From positions 45,489,053-45,553,052 of the forward strand of contig CM060732.1 in assembly GCA_030704615.1 (NCBI GenBank): 64,000 bases of DNA. The letters run 5' to 3'. Position numbers and translations under genes: made by a program. The notes beneath the pieces are model-generated. The model ran no database searches, was not told the origin of the DNA, and saw only the letters and a program-made list of their open reading frames with translations. Position 1 is the stretch's first letter. Each line of letters starts with the position of its first letter. Shown piece after piece: positions 31,795 to 44,000 of the stretch. Source of the stretch: Takakia lepidozioides. Its lineage: Eukaryota; Streptophyta; Takakiopsida; Takakiales; Takakiaceae.

Positions 31795-33430
31795 CCTTAC
31801 CTAAATGCCAGGCCCTTTTTCGCAAAAATGCGAAAAATGCAAAAAAAAAACTGAACCTGCAGCACAGGCCTGAAAGGGCCATATGTGGTCAAAGACCTAC
31901 CATCCGTGGAAACTGACCACATAGAAAGTTAGGGAAAAGAAAGAAAAAAAGAAAGTTAGCTAACTTGGCTCCTACCACATTCCTCTGGAGAAATTGGGAG
32001 ACTAGAATGATTCAGTGGAGGACAAAAGAAAACCCCAACAGTTTTTCCAGTGGAAACAATTCTGGTTTTCTTAAGGTTTTTTCATATATTTTCTTGGGAG
32101 CACATTCTTCACCAGATAGCCCACCTCCCACAAAGTTTTAGAGTTTCTTGCTACACGCTAAGTCCATGGAATTCGACCGGTGAGTAGGTGGGGTATGATC
32201 TGAGGAAATTTCAGGATTTTTAGCTGCAATCCAATGGCTTTGGAGTGGTCAAATTTCCTCTACCCCCAATTCCCCTCTAAACCACAAGCATCCTCCTCTC
32301 CAACATAGGGTGGTTAGAGACTGACATGGACCCCAGTAAATGACTCGGCTGCCCTGTCGGAAACATTGGCTGTTAGCCTGAAAATGAGTGGCCAGATTTT
32401 CTACAAATAGAAATCCAAATTTTATATTAACTTAAGGAGGGACCGCGGAGGTTATTTTTTCCTCCTGTACTCTTCATCCGACTTAATAAATTTTGGGCTG
32501 GTCCCTTTTTTTATTAAAAAAAAGCAAAAAAAGCAGGGGCCATAACTGGTCATAGTAACCTTGAGGGGCGTAAGGCAACTTTTTCACCTAAAAAGGGGAG
32601 GGGGTCATAGTGGAAACTTTTATGAATGATTTGAAAAGATGGGTTACTAAGCAGTGTCAGCCTCCATGGCACCAACCAGAGGTTACTTTTTCCTCTTTGT
32701 TATGCCTGGACGTTTTTGTCCCCATTTATATAAAGTTTAAGGGTGTCCATTCCCTTTTTTTTTTTTTAAAGAAGAAAAAAGATAGAATACACATCTGAAA
32801 TAAATTGGACGTAGGGCCTATTCACATATGCAAGTAGGCTAGGTTAACCCCTTATTTACAAAGTTAGTTTTTGCAAAATGAGAAAAAAAAATGAAACCGC
32901 CACCTAGGTAAAATGCCATATTTACTAACTAACATCCATGAAAATCGACTGTGTGAGATGTAGCCCACCGCCTCAAAATCTTTCAATGAAATCCACCATA
33001 GAAATTGAGATACTAAAACGATTTAACCAGCAGTTATAAGTTTCTGTAGAAAACATTCCACTTTTCTTATTGAGCTTTTTCTTAAAAAAATTGAACTTCC
33101 TAAAATATAAGGCCAATTGTTTGGGAACCCATCTTTCCACAGAGTTTTCCACTTGTACCTCCATGTTGGATCTAGGTGCCAGAGTCAAGGTCGGGCAGCC
33201 CAAGAAACTACTTACATAGTTGCTACAGGCTATATCTACTCAAGAAATCTACAAATTTCCAAGGGTGAGTATGTGGGTATGAAGGAACTTCTGACGGAAT
33301 CGGATGAGGTCTGCTTTCGCCGGAAGTCTCCTCTAAACTCTAAACCACATACATTCCATCTTGAAGATAGGGTGGTTAGAGAGGGATACCCCAGAAAATG
33401 TCGACCTACCCTGTGGAAAACCCTGGGATC
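31795..33430 (+). repeat. Two diverged copies of a ~560-bp sequence, ~1.06 kb apart
   Basis: Blocks shared in order include AGAAATTG(G/A)GA(G/T)ACTA (31988 and 33000), ATAGGGTGGTTAGAGA (about 32306 and 33367), and CCCCAG(T/A)AAATG followed by a C-T-A/G-C-C-CTGT(C/G)GG block (32331 and 33390). Copy 1 covers about 31795-32370 and copy 2 about 32865-33430. Neither has an open frame of note. They are probably old copies of an unidentified repeat. Confidence 0.55.
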
Positions 33431-35179
33431 TGCCATCCCTACCCCATCTCCGCTGCATCTGGGTGTGACCCGGCTGATTCGCCAGGTGACTGCAAAGGCG
33501 GCATGAATTAAATTTGCCAGAACATTCAAATGCTAATTGTGTCTAACTTAGGCTTCCCGTCCAAAATTCCCGGCCCTTTTGTTTGTTTGTTTTACGGAAA
33601 ATGGGCATGGATCCGGTACTACACACAGCGGTTTCCCATAGTAGGTACTATTCGACCCCTAGTGGCAGGGTTAGGTGGTCTACTCATGATTTTGCTTCAA
33701 AATGAGTTAGTTAACCACGACTATGTTGACTTAGGCTTGTTTTTGTCCAAGGATTCACACTTTATGTCCGTATATGTTAAAATTGTCCAAGATAAATCAA
33801 CTAATTGTAAGGTCGTGCTCACACATCAACATTAAGAAGTTATTATTTCTTATTTCTTATTTAACCCTAGCTATCTCACTCATCTCTATCGCATGACCCC
33901 TTGATGCTCCCATCGTCCCATCCCTCTTACTTCGTTGTCCCATCTTTCAATCACTCTTTAGTGAGTTTTTTTCTTTTTTTTCCCTGTGTCACTCCCCTTC
34001 TCTATCTTCAATGATTAATATCCCTCTTTTTTTCCTTACAATCTATTGTTAGAGCTTTGCAAACTACGTCATGGCCTAGCATTGAAATAAAGAAAGCTCA
34101 TAGAGATAATCGAGAGGCATACCAAGGCGAGTAGATTAGAACGGAGAGTAGAATCAGCAATGATGACTAGATAAATAGTAAAACATAAAAATTATTACAT
34201 ATAGATACAATAAATTAATATAAATGATAGCTTAACATGAGCTTTTCGCTTAGCAATGAGAAATACAAATAATACTATATTATATCAAATTGTTTATCAT
34301 ACTACATTTCAAAAACTCCAATTTATTTAACCTTTATGGTTAATTTTAAAGGCCTTTCGGCCATAATTTTGTATGCTATAATGGATCCCTGTACAAAAAT
34401 AAAGTTATTGTGAATGCTGCGACAAGGAAGATCGCAAAGATGTCTTGGCACGGGGTCAATGACCACAAGGCTACGGCAAACCACATCTTATGAGTACATT
34501 TGTAAGTTCATGGCCTCCCTTCACCAAGGACATAGATGGAAATGCAAATACATACAGAAGACTAAGGGTGGCAATCTGAACACATCTTCCAAGGTGTGCC
34601 GGTGGCCCTTCCACTGTTAGTTCCTGGTTCATATGTTTTCCCAAAGTAAATGGCACTTAACACTCTTAAGACTCTTGCCAACTCAAGTTTCTGGAAGAAA
34701 AGAAACTTTGAACCCTCTCCATTACCCTACTTCACAAGCAGATTGAACAACAAGTTGGGTAAGGGTGATACAGGTGCGGGAAGGCTGATAGTTGGTAGCC
34801 AATGTGTTTTACAATGACAACGGTACAAAAATACAAGCAAGAAATGAACCAGCATTTGAACTTGATACTTCCGAGCCAACGCGATGACCTCACCTGCTGT
34901 GGCAACACCCTCCACTACTTAACTCATGGAGGACAAAATGTCTTCAAGTTTTTTACTTGACCCCAGTCTGACTCCCCACAGATCTATTCCTTGACGGTGT
35001 CACAAAATAACTAAGCATAATGTCCCCAATCAAGAAAGGCTTGCCAGATTTTGCACCCATCTTTTCTGCCAGCCATATGATATCTGAGTAGCCCTGAGCA
35101 ACAAAAGCTGCCATGCAATTGTTCCCAAGCTTCATTTTTCATCTTGGTCATGGTTGACGGCTGAGGCATATGGCACCAT
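33431..35179. other. AT-rich intergenic stretch
   Basis: No gene was recognised. Small frames (33530-33835 plus and others) have no motifs. One copy of a dispersed ~50-bp repeat lies at 34449-34499 (separate entry). Confidence 0.4.
34449..34499 (+). repeat. Dispersed ~50-bp repeat, copy 1 (copies at 43599-43651 and 44161-44213)
   Basis: GGGGTCAATGxCCACAAGG, CTA(C/T)GGCAAAC and TCTTATGAGTACA occur in the same order and spacing at 34449-34499, 43599-43651 and 44161-44213, all on the plus strand. Two copies lie near LINE fragments in a CABIN1 intron, so this may be part of a retroelement end. Its identity is unknown. Confidence 0.75.
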
Positions 35180-35605
35180 TTCAGATTTAACTCTTTTTTT
35201 CCCCTTCAATAATTCAACTATTAACAATATGGTTATTGACTAAAAATATGACCTTTTGGCTAAAATACATTAGGGTTTAGCCAGACCTTGTCGACAATAC
35301 CCTTTCAGATTTAACTTTTTTTTTTCCCTTCAATAATTCAACTATTAACAATATGGTTATTGGCTAAAAATATGACATTTTGGCTAGAATACATTAGGGT
35401 TTAGCCAGACCTTGTCAACGTGGCCTTCTGTCTTGCCGAGAAACAAAAACTTGGCTCTAGCTGGCATCCTAAAATTCAACTATTAACAATATGGTTATTG
35501 GCTAAAAATATGACATTTTGGCTAAAATACATTAGGGTTTAGCGAGACCTTGTCGACGTGGCCTTCTGTCAACAAAAACTTGGCACTAGCTAGCATCCTA
35601 AAGAA
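35180..35605 (+). repeat. Three-copy tandem repeat, ~120-160 bp period
   Basis: The block ATTCAACTATTAACAATATG, then GGTTATTGxCTAAAAATATGA, TTTTGGCTA and TTAGGGTTTAGC(C/G)AGACC, occurs three times (starting near 35212, 35334 and 35475). Copies 2 and 3 also share GTGGCCTTCTGTC and ACTTGGC(T/A)CTAGCT. High similarity points to recent duplication. No coding content. Confidence 0.85.
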
Positions 35606-38015
35606 AATACTGACATCCTTTAGCATCTAAAGCTTCATTCACAGCTCCATTCACCCTTGCAACTATCTTAAAGATAGTTGAACCTTTGCTACCATAATTC
35701 CAATGATGACCATAGGATCCATTAGTCGTCATACTTTCTTTCCACAACCCATACATTGACAATTCCAAAAAGAATCACAACAATTTTAGAGGACCGACAA
35801 GTTGACATCATATCCACAAGTTGGCGCCATCATTTATCTCTTACATTTTTCGTCTCTTTCCTTTTATTTTTGTAGCATGTCTCGCATCTGTTCTTACATC
35901 ACTTGTCATTCCATGTGTTCTTCGATGGTTTCCTTATACTAGTCTTTGCATCGTTGTGCTTTTTTTCACATTAACTATACATTCCGTATGTTTTACATCT
36001 ATCTAGATTGGTGTATGATTGAACTTCAAAATTTGCTCTTGTACAAGATAATTAAATCAAGTTGTAGATCTTGGCCGCTTGACCTCAACCCAATTATTCT
36101 GAAATATGCATGTTGTGCAAGTTTTTTCTATTTATCATCAGCAGATTCCATTTTCTCAAGGACTGCGTATGATACCAAGGAGTGCAACAGGAAAGGGAGG
36201 GACGATTAGTTGGCGGCAAGGTGGACAGGGCCCGTACACTCATAAGGGTTAAGATAAATAACTTGTAAGGGTAAATGATTTTTCTCTTCTCACAGTAATT
36301 TAGTAAGAAGTCTCCATCCTTTTTCAAACAAACAAATAAATTGATTTATCCTTTATATACCCAAAGGATAAATCAAAGATATATTGAAGTGGGTATATAT
36401 GTATATATTTTTTTCTATAATTTGTTTCTGTTTTCTATACTAACTTTATTTCCTTTTTTTAAGGTGGTGATTCCACTTTTATCCTTTTCTATTTATTCTC
36501 GATTAATATATATTTACGGATGATAATAGTCGACATCCATAAATTATGCGAATGATAGATGAAAAGAGCTTCTTGAGGATGCGAAATCATACCATGAACC
36601 AGTCGACAAACTTGTCTGAGAGAAAGCCGGTCTCTCCCTCCCTGTTCCGGAAACTGATGGAGGAGAAGGATGTGATTGCTAGGCTACCTCCAGGTATTTA
36701 CCCTGAAGATATTTTCATGATAGATGCTCTGTCTCTCGTTCACACTGGATGTAATTTTTCTATTTAGAGACAAAGGAGAAGAAAGATTATTACATGATGG
36801 CTGGGAATGGATCGGTTGGAAGAATCACTGCAGAATGTGCATGAACTTCATGGATCTAACAAGGTGTTCTTATTTCTAAGCATCAATTTATATGGGATTG
36901 AAAGAGAGTGGTGTTTTTTGGGTTGAAAACATCAGAGGCTTGATTTGAAGCTCTCCAAAGTAGCTAGGGTTTTCGATCATTTTCTGTGGTGTGTAGAGTC
37001 TGTAGCATTAATGTGAATATAGGATCAGGCATGAATGGAGGTGGCAAGTTTTTTGACAGCAAACAGTTCTAGAAATTTCTATTTCCTCTTAATTCTATCT
37101 TATTTCGAGCTTTTCATGAGAGATATGCTTCACATCGGCAGATAATATCGCTAGCCTTGAATGATAAAATCTACTCAAATTTTGCACTACTCAATTTTCT
37201 CCAGCGAGGATGGGAGGAAGTCATCGCAATAGATCCATGAAGGAGACCTGGATTTGGTGGGCTAGAATGGTGATGGACCGATTTCCTACAAGTCTCTGGA
37301 AAAATTGCTATGACCTAGTGAAAGGATATGGTGAAGTGAGCTTAATTGTGACAGTGACTTGGCAACACTCATTTTTTACTTCACATGACCTTTGCATAAA
37401 GGTCCAGAGAAGAGGCAGTAAGTAGCGAGAACCACTTTTGCTGATTGGGAGTGCATGACTTCCCTTTACTGTATGCAGATGGAAATTCTGCAGCAATGTT
37501 GGGGATTTTGGCTAACTGAACCTTCTCCTGCAGGTTCTTTCCCTCATTTTCTGAGACACACTCAATGGGTTATGTATCAAGAAAGTTGGCTATTGCTCCG
37601 ATGTGATTGGTAACAGTATGGTAAGGTCTTTATCTCAGTATTTGTGCATCTCTGGTAGGCTATGCAGACTATAAGCCTTTCATATGTATGATTTCTGGCC
37701 AGACCGCAAAACTTCAAGAATCATAAGGGCAGCACTGAGGAGAAGATCGAGGGTATGGTTTCTTCAATTTTTGGCACTTGGAAAATTAACTCAAGGACAG
37801 TTGTGTGCATCTTGTCACTCAGGAATAAGGAGAGCTTGCCACGACTAACTGTTCATTGCTGGATTTCTTGTGCAAGATGGTAAGTTAAATTGCAACAGGG
37901 TGCATGATACTTTTGTATCATGTGACTACTTGTAACACTTCAACCTTTTTTCAATTTACCAGCTGTTGTGTATTTCTTGTCATTCTGTTGCTTGAAGACT
38001 TGGTTGGGGTGGGTA
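35606..38015. other. Intergenic stretch upstream of CABIN1
   Basis: No gene was recognised. A hairpin at 36341-36376 has 14-bp arms (TTGATTTATCCTTT / AAAGGATAAATCAA) and an 8-nt loop. Frames at 36546-36767 and 37210-37425 look mildly protein-like but lack motifs. The last kilobase may contain 5' UTR exons and the promoter of the CABIN1 gene. Confidence 0.4.
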
Positions 38016-41000
38016 ATGCAGTTCTCCTTTGCAGCCATCAACGATGTGGACAAGTCGCATAGTCAGCGGAAGCACCTCACTCCAACAAAGGAAGCTCAAG
38101 TATGTACCTCTACATGCACATAGAGTTGATTCTACCCTGTAATATGCGTATTGAGCTTTCGTAATGTGTACCAGCTGCACTATTTGACTGAGGAGAGTGC
38201 CACAGAGACTCTTTTTTTTCAACATGCATTTTCTGTTCATACAGGAGTCTCGGCTCACACACATGTATGGTGAAGCACTTTCGAAACTGCAAGTGGGGCA
38301 GTTAGTTGAAGCACAAAGTCTCTTTCAGGCCATTCTACAAGACCCGTATTCGATTAGGGGACAGGTAACAATGGTGGTGAGTTAGATCTCATATATGTGA
38401 CCAAGGCTACCTGTGCCAAATTATTATAGGCTCCTGATGTATGTACAACGTGATTGCTGCCAACTGCATTCCCCTCTGCTTAGTGCTTGGGAGACTTCTT
38501 GGGAATCTTCTTGCATTTGATATGTCCCTAAGTTTGGCATGTTTGTATGTGATTTTGCAGGTTGAGAATGTGACTGGTTCTGGGCCCATGCTGCAGTTGA
38601 GGTTGAATTTGTTTCCAGTAATCCTTATACATTGCACATTGCGCAAATTCTCGCTTCACTTTTGTAGATCAAATTTGAACTTATAATCTCGGACTGGAAA
38701 TAGCAGCCGCAACCAGGACCATACTAATGTGGAGCAACAGTTTCAGTGAGTTTTGTACTGAATGGGTTGATAGTGAATGCCTTGGATCTTCAGGTTCTCG
38801 ACCCTCAAAAATTTAGCCGAAACATTGTCCAAGCAGGGTTCCGAGCACTACAGCGATGCTTTGGACTGCTATTTACAAGCAGCAGCCATTGATGGGAAGG
38901 ATGTGGTCTTGTGGAACCGGGTAGGGACACTTGCTTGCTCTCTTGGATTTCTCAATACTGCACGCCGGGCATTTGAGCAGGGCCTACATTGCAGCCCCCG
39001 CCATTGTGAGAGTCCTTCCTTTGATCATTTTACTTGTTCTACGTCACCTCTATATGATCTTGCTTCTGGCGAATGCTTCCCTTTCTCTCGGACGTTATAA
39101 AGCACCATTTCATTTCATTTCATTTCTCTTTTGGCATTAGGGTAGATGTTGTACATGGAGGGTCAAGGGAAAATGAGGAAAAGTGGAGGGAGGAGGACAC
39201 AGACGCTCCGGGCAGGGCAGTACTTGAAGAGACATTAACAAGTAGACTGAATTGGGACAAGTAGAGAATACATAACATTTTTCATATGAATAAATCAGGG
39301 AGCTGTATGGAGAAGCTGGCAGAAGTTTTGATTGCTGTTGGAGATGAAGCAGCCTGCCTTGTTGTTGTCAAGCAAATGCTTCGGCTGTCACCATCCCACC
39401 CTCGGGCCTTGCACATCAAGCATGTCATTGAAGGTGTTGCAAATCCACATGGATCTAAGAGGGCAACAGAGAACCAGAAGTCTCCAGTTTCACAAGTGGG
39501 TCCTCGTGGAATTGACTTGTTGGAGCCTGAATATTTTACCCTCTCTTTTCCAAGTAAACGGAAGTTGGATATTGCACATGAAAGTGACCACTGTCACAAG
39601 AAGAGCAAGCTCTATGTAATCGATGTCAGTCTACCTGAGGCTACCTGGTTTGCTCTTGTGAATGCTGTCACAGATGCTCTCAAACAAGGCACATTTGGGA
39701 AGGAAAGTAGGACCTTACGAAGCTCCCAAGTTGTAGTCTCAACTTGTGGAAATGAAATGGACAAGCAGAGGGACCCTGTGCATTCAGAACTTGTCAATGC
39801 TGCTGTAACCTTTTCAGTACATCAATTGAGGCCGATTGCTGTTGATCTTAGTGGTGAGGGGAAGAATAAAGCAGAAATGGATGAAAAAGATTTGCAATTG
39901 GAAGAAAATGAGAAAAACCACTTCCATTGCAAGACCACTGAATCACAGAGTACAGATGTGTCCCGGCTGACACCTATTGCATGTGCACCAATGGTTTGTG
40001 GTGGTCAAGGATCAGACACTCACAAGGAAGGACAGGGAGACACGAAGTCAAATGATTTTGGACAGGGGGGAAATTTGGAGGGGTTGAATGTACTGGATGT
40101 GTCGTGCCACTCGGAGCCACCCTCACAAGAACGGCGTAGCACGCGCTTGGAGAGGCTACGCAGTTCTCGCAGGCTCGACAGGGAGGAGGACGGGTTTGGT
40201 CACAAAAGTAAGGACCCAGCTACAGCTTTAAGGAAATTGCTGGAACCCTTTGCCATCTGTGAACTTTCCTCTGGGGCAAGCAGTATTTTTGGATCTGTGC
40301 CAGAAAGCATCACCAGAGATGACTCTCAGTCAACAGGAACCCCCAGGTCCATGGATGCATGCTGCAACAGCATCCATGCTGGGCCTAGCATTTGTTTGCT
40401 GGGGGGGTGCAACCGCCTGAATGTAGCCAATGAAGAGGAGAAGGAAGTGCTCCAGTTCCTAAAGGAGAATGCAATCAACAGTGGGATATATCACATAGGG
40501 CAGCGGTTGTTAGGGCAGATAGTGGCAAGTAGACCAAGGCAGCAAAAGTCGCTCTCCTGTTTATTGGTTCTGGAGAAGTTTACGCGGATGTGGGCAGACA
40601 ACCGAAGTCCTGGCTGTAGCCTGTTTCTTGCAGAAGCCTATATGGACATGGCTACATCTACAACCAATGATATCACTGCTTTGCATTATTTAGAGGATTG
40701 TAATTACAATCTGTGTCATGTTTTGGTAAGTGCCAATTTGCAGATGGCAGAAGGGATAAGGTGGGAGAAGGCCATTGATGTGGAAGAAGGCTCTAAGGGA
40801 TCAAGCAATTCCAGAGTAATACGCAAAGGAGTATCTTCACAGAGTCCAGTGGGAGTAGCTGTACTCGAGGGGGATTCAGTTGGAATTCCAGATATGGTTG
40901 GACAAAAGGATCTATTGAACTCCTGTCTGAGACAGCAGTTCGAACACCCTGTATTGATGAGAGATGCCAACATGGATATTTTCTGCAACACGTCGAATGA

Positions 41001-44000
41001 GGGGTTGCAGAATAGCTGGTCTTTTTGGACACGATTTCACTGGTTGAATGGTCGACTGTGGATGCGATCGGGCCAATGGGAGGATGCATACAGAGCGTTT
41101 GAAAGATGTCGGCTAATCCTTGAGACTAGAGAGCATGTAGGTGGCATTGATCCCTCAGCCTTGGTTCGTCTGCCACATTGTAAGTGGGACAGTGAAATTT
41201 CCTTAAAGCGGGTTCACTGCAAGCTCTATGATCTGCAACTCCAGAATTTGATAAAGCACTCAGCAGCTAAGATGCTGGAAGAAGGCCAGTATTTGGATTT
41301 AATTCAGGTGCTTACTCCAGTATTACTCTCTGGCAAAGGCAGCGTGTCGGATAGCCTTGCATGGGAAGGTGAGGAAATCAAGAGGGGAGATGCTGCAGAA
41401 TTTTCTCATGAATTGACTGGGTTAGATATGCTGGTCACGGCATGCGAGAAGACAAGGCCAGCAAACCTTGTCTTGGCTTTGCAATGTCGTGGGTTGAGGC
41501 TCAACATTTTGTGTTGTGCTGCGGGACTTTCAGAGATCAAGGTTGGCGAAAGTGTAACTCCTTCACCTGGGGCCTGCCCTAAGAATACTCTGGACTCTCA
41601 CTTTGATCAGGGACGACATGAATGGAGTGATAGTTGGAACAAGCAGGTCGCTAATGAAGTGAAACTCATCTCAAGATGCGCAGCTCATCTTAAGGAACAG
41701 TCGGATGAACCAGGGGGCTTGGTATGGATTGCTGGCTGTTGTGAGCTTTCCTGGCTTCCAGAAATCAGAAATAAGTTCCTTTAGCAACACTTATACCTAG
41801 CTTACCAGATTTCGACTGACTTCCATTTGCCATTAGTTTTAGTGGCACTTTATTGCATGCTTCTCAACATCTAAGAGATTTTCTTTATTCATAGCATTTC
41901 ATTTGGTTCTGATGAGCTGCCTCCAAGGATACCGCCGCAATGCTTTTCTTGTAGACATGACTCTGACAGTGGTACTGTATAGGTGAAAGACGAACTCTGT
42001 GGGGCACTTTGCATAATTGGTCATTCAGGTTGTGGTTCACTTCTAACTGCTAGTCAACTTTCATGATGGCCAGAAGGAGGCAATACAACCACTCATACTA
42101 GGGCGCATTCAGGGGGTATTGCTGACATTGATGTGTCACTTAGTGCAAGCCCTGTCAGCATATGAGGGTACTGCTGGACTCGACAAACCAAGCCACAGAG
42201 TACAATGCTATAGCAGCTGCTTTGTTGATGCTGCTGTTGCATTCTGCCGTTTGCAGCAGCTACGTCCAGCAATCTCCATGGAACAACAGGTTTGACAACA
42301 CACATGTTGTACATTTGCACACCCCTCTATCACATATTGTTACTTCGCATCGTAGTTGAGTGGTTGGGACCATTGAGGTGGACGATATCAAATTGAGGAA
42401 CAAGACATCAGATGCAGTCTCCATGACTACGAGACATGTAGATCTACAGTGTGTTTGCTTTCAGCCAATACACGAGTAGGAGGAAGTCATGGGTCTCCAG
42501 ATCTCACCGGGTTGCTGTAGATCTCGATATGTTCAGGAGCTTTTCCATTCTCTGTAAAGTGGAGTTGCTTTGGCAGTGCCTTACTTTTGTTACACATGAT
42601 GTGAAACTCAAGCAAAGTATTGAAGGTCTTTGGTGGTTTTACAGGTGGCACTTCTTGTGACTATGCATGATTTGCTGGCAGAGTATGGACTTTGCTGTGC
42701 AGGGAAAGAGAGTGAAGATGGGGAAGGTGCATTTCTTAAAATGGCCATCAAGCATCTTGCAGCTCTTGAGCCTCAGTTAAAACCCTCAACCTCCCGGAAA
42801 CATCAACGCAAATCACTTGATAAGGAACCAATCGTGAGTGGGATAAAAAATGATGATGGAAGCAGCCCTCCTCCACGTGTTCCCGATAATCCAGAGGTGG
42901 GAAATAAGGAAACCAATGGTGGCTATGGAGAGAGAGAGCAATCGGTTCCTCAGAGTATGGAGGAAGAAGGGGATGATGTGGATCGAAAAAGGGTTGAGCT
43001 TGGTTTAGATTATGCCCTTGATCAGAGCTTCTTCTGCCTGTATGGATTGAATCTACGGGGCGGGTTTGAGACCACCAGCCATGACGGCCTTATTGAGCAC
43101 CAAAACACCAACCGGGGAGATTATAAGACAAAGGAGCAGTGTGCTGCCGTCCTGCAGTACATATTACCCTATGCAAAGGCTTGCTCGGTATTCACCCTCT
43201 GCTGCTCCCCCTTGCCTCTCTTACCCTTTTTCTATGTGAGCTATGATGATTCAGGCTGAGTCTCAGATTCCCTGAGGCTCAGACTCTTAATACCACGGGC
43301 AAGGCTACTGTAGCCAGCATTCACAAGGGACAGTCTATGTGTGAATTTCTACTTCCGTAGTTATTTGGTTCTGTCTCTGTTCTCTGTCGCTTCTCTGTCT
43401 CGAGGCTGAGCCAATGCCCAGGCCCTTTTGGGCCCTATTTATTGGGCAAACCACACACAGCAGGTTGATGCTTGTGTAAAGGGATTTCTAGAGGATATCT
43501 GGAAAACCCGGATCAATTGTTTATTCCAAGGTAAGTCTTACTACTGGCCTCAGCCCCTGACAAAGGTAGGTTCTGTCCCTTTGTGTTCCTCACAAACTGG
43601 GCGTGGGGTCAATGGCCACAAGGCTATGGCAAACAATGTCTTATGAGTACATTCTGTTCTCTGTTGCTTGGGCCATTTGAGCTTCATTATTCTTTCTCTC
43701 TTTACCTCTTTCAATCTTTGGACCACCATGTCATTTCATTTTAAGCAGGACCGCCTATGTCCTGCTTGCACAGGGCGCAGCCAGGAAATTGAAACTGAAG
43801 AACACTTCTTCTTCTATTGCCCCTATACTATGAGATCCGTGGGAGATTCCATTGTCTATTCCGTGGAACCCAATCTCTCACTGAAGTCTTCCACTACGAG
43901 GATCAGAAATGTTTGGCAGCCTACCTGCACGAGGCATTCACCCTTAGACAATCACTCGAACAATATTTCTTTTCTCTGACTCTGGTTTTCCTATTTTCTC

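Noticed and set aside
41722-41784. CABIN1 ending at the TAG at 41782
   Set aside because: Conserved blocks continue in phase in the exon at 42113 using a donor at 41722, so the frame to the TAG is intron read-through.
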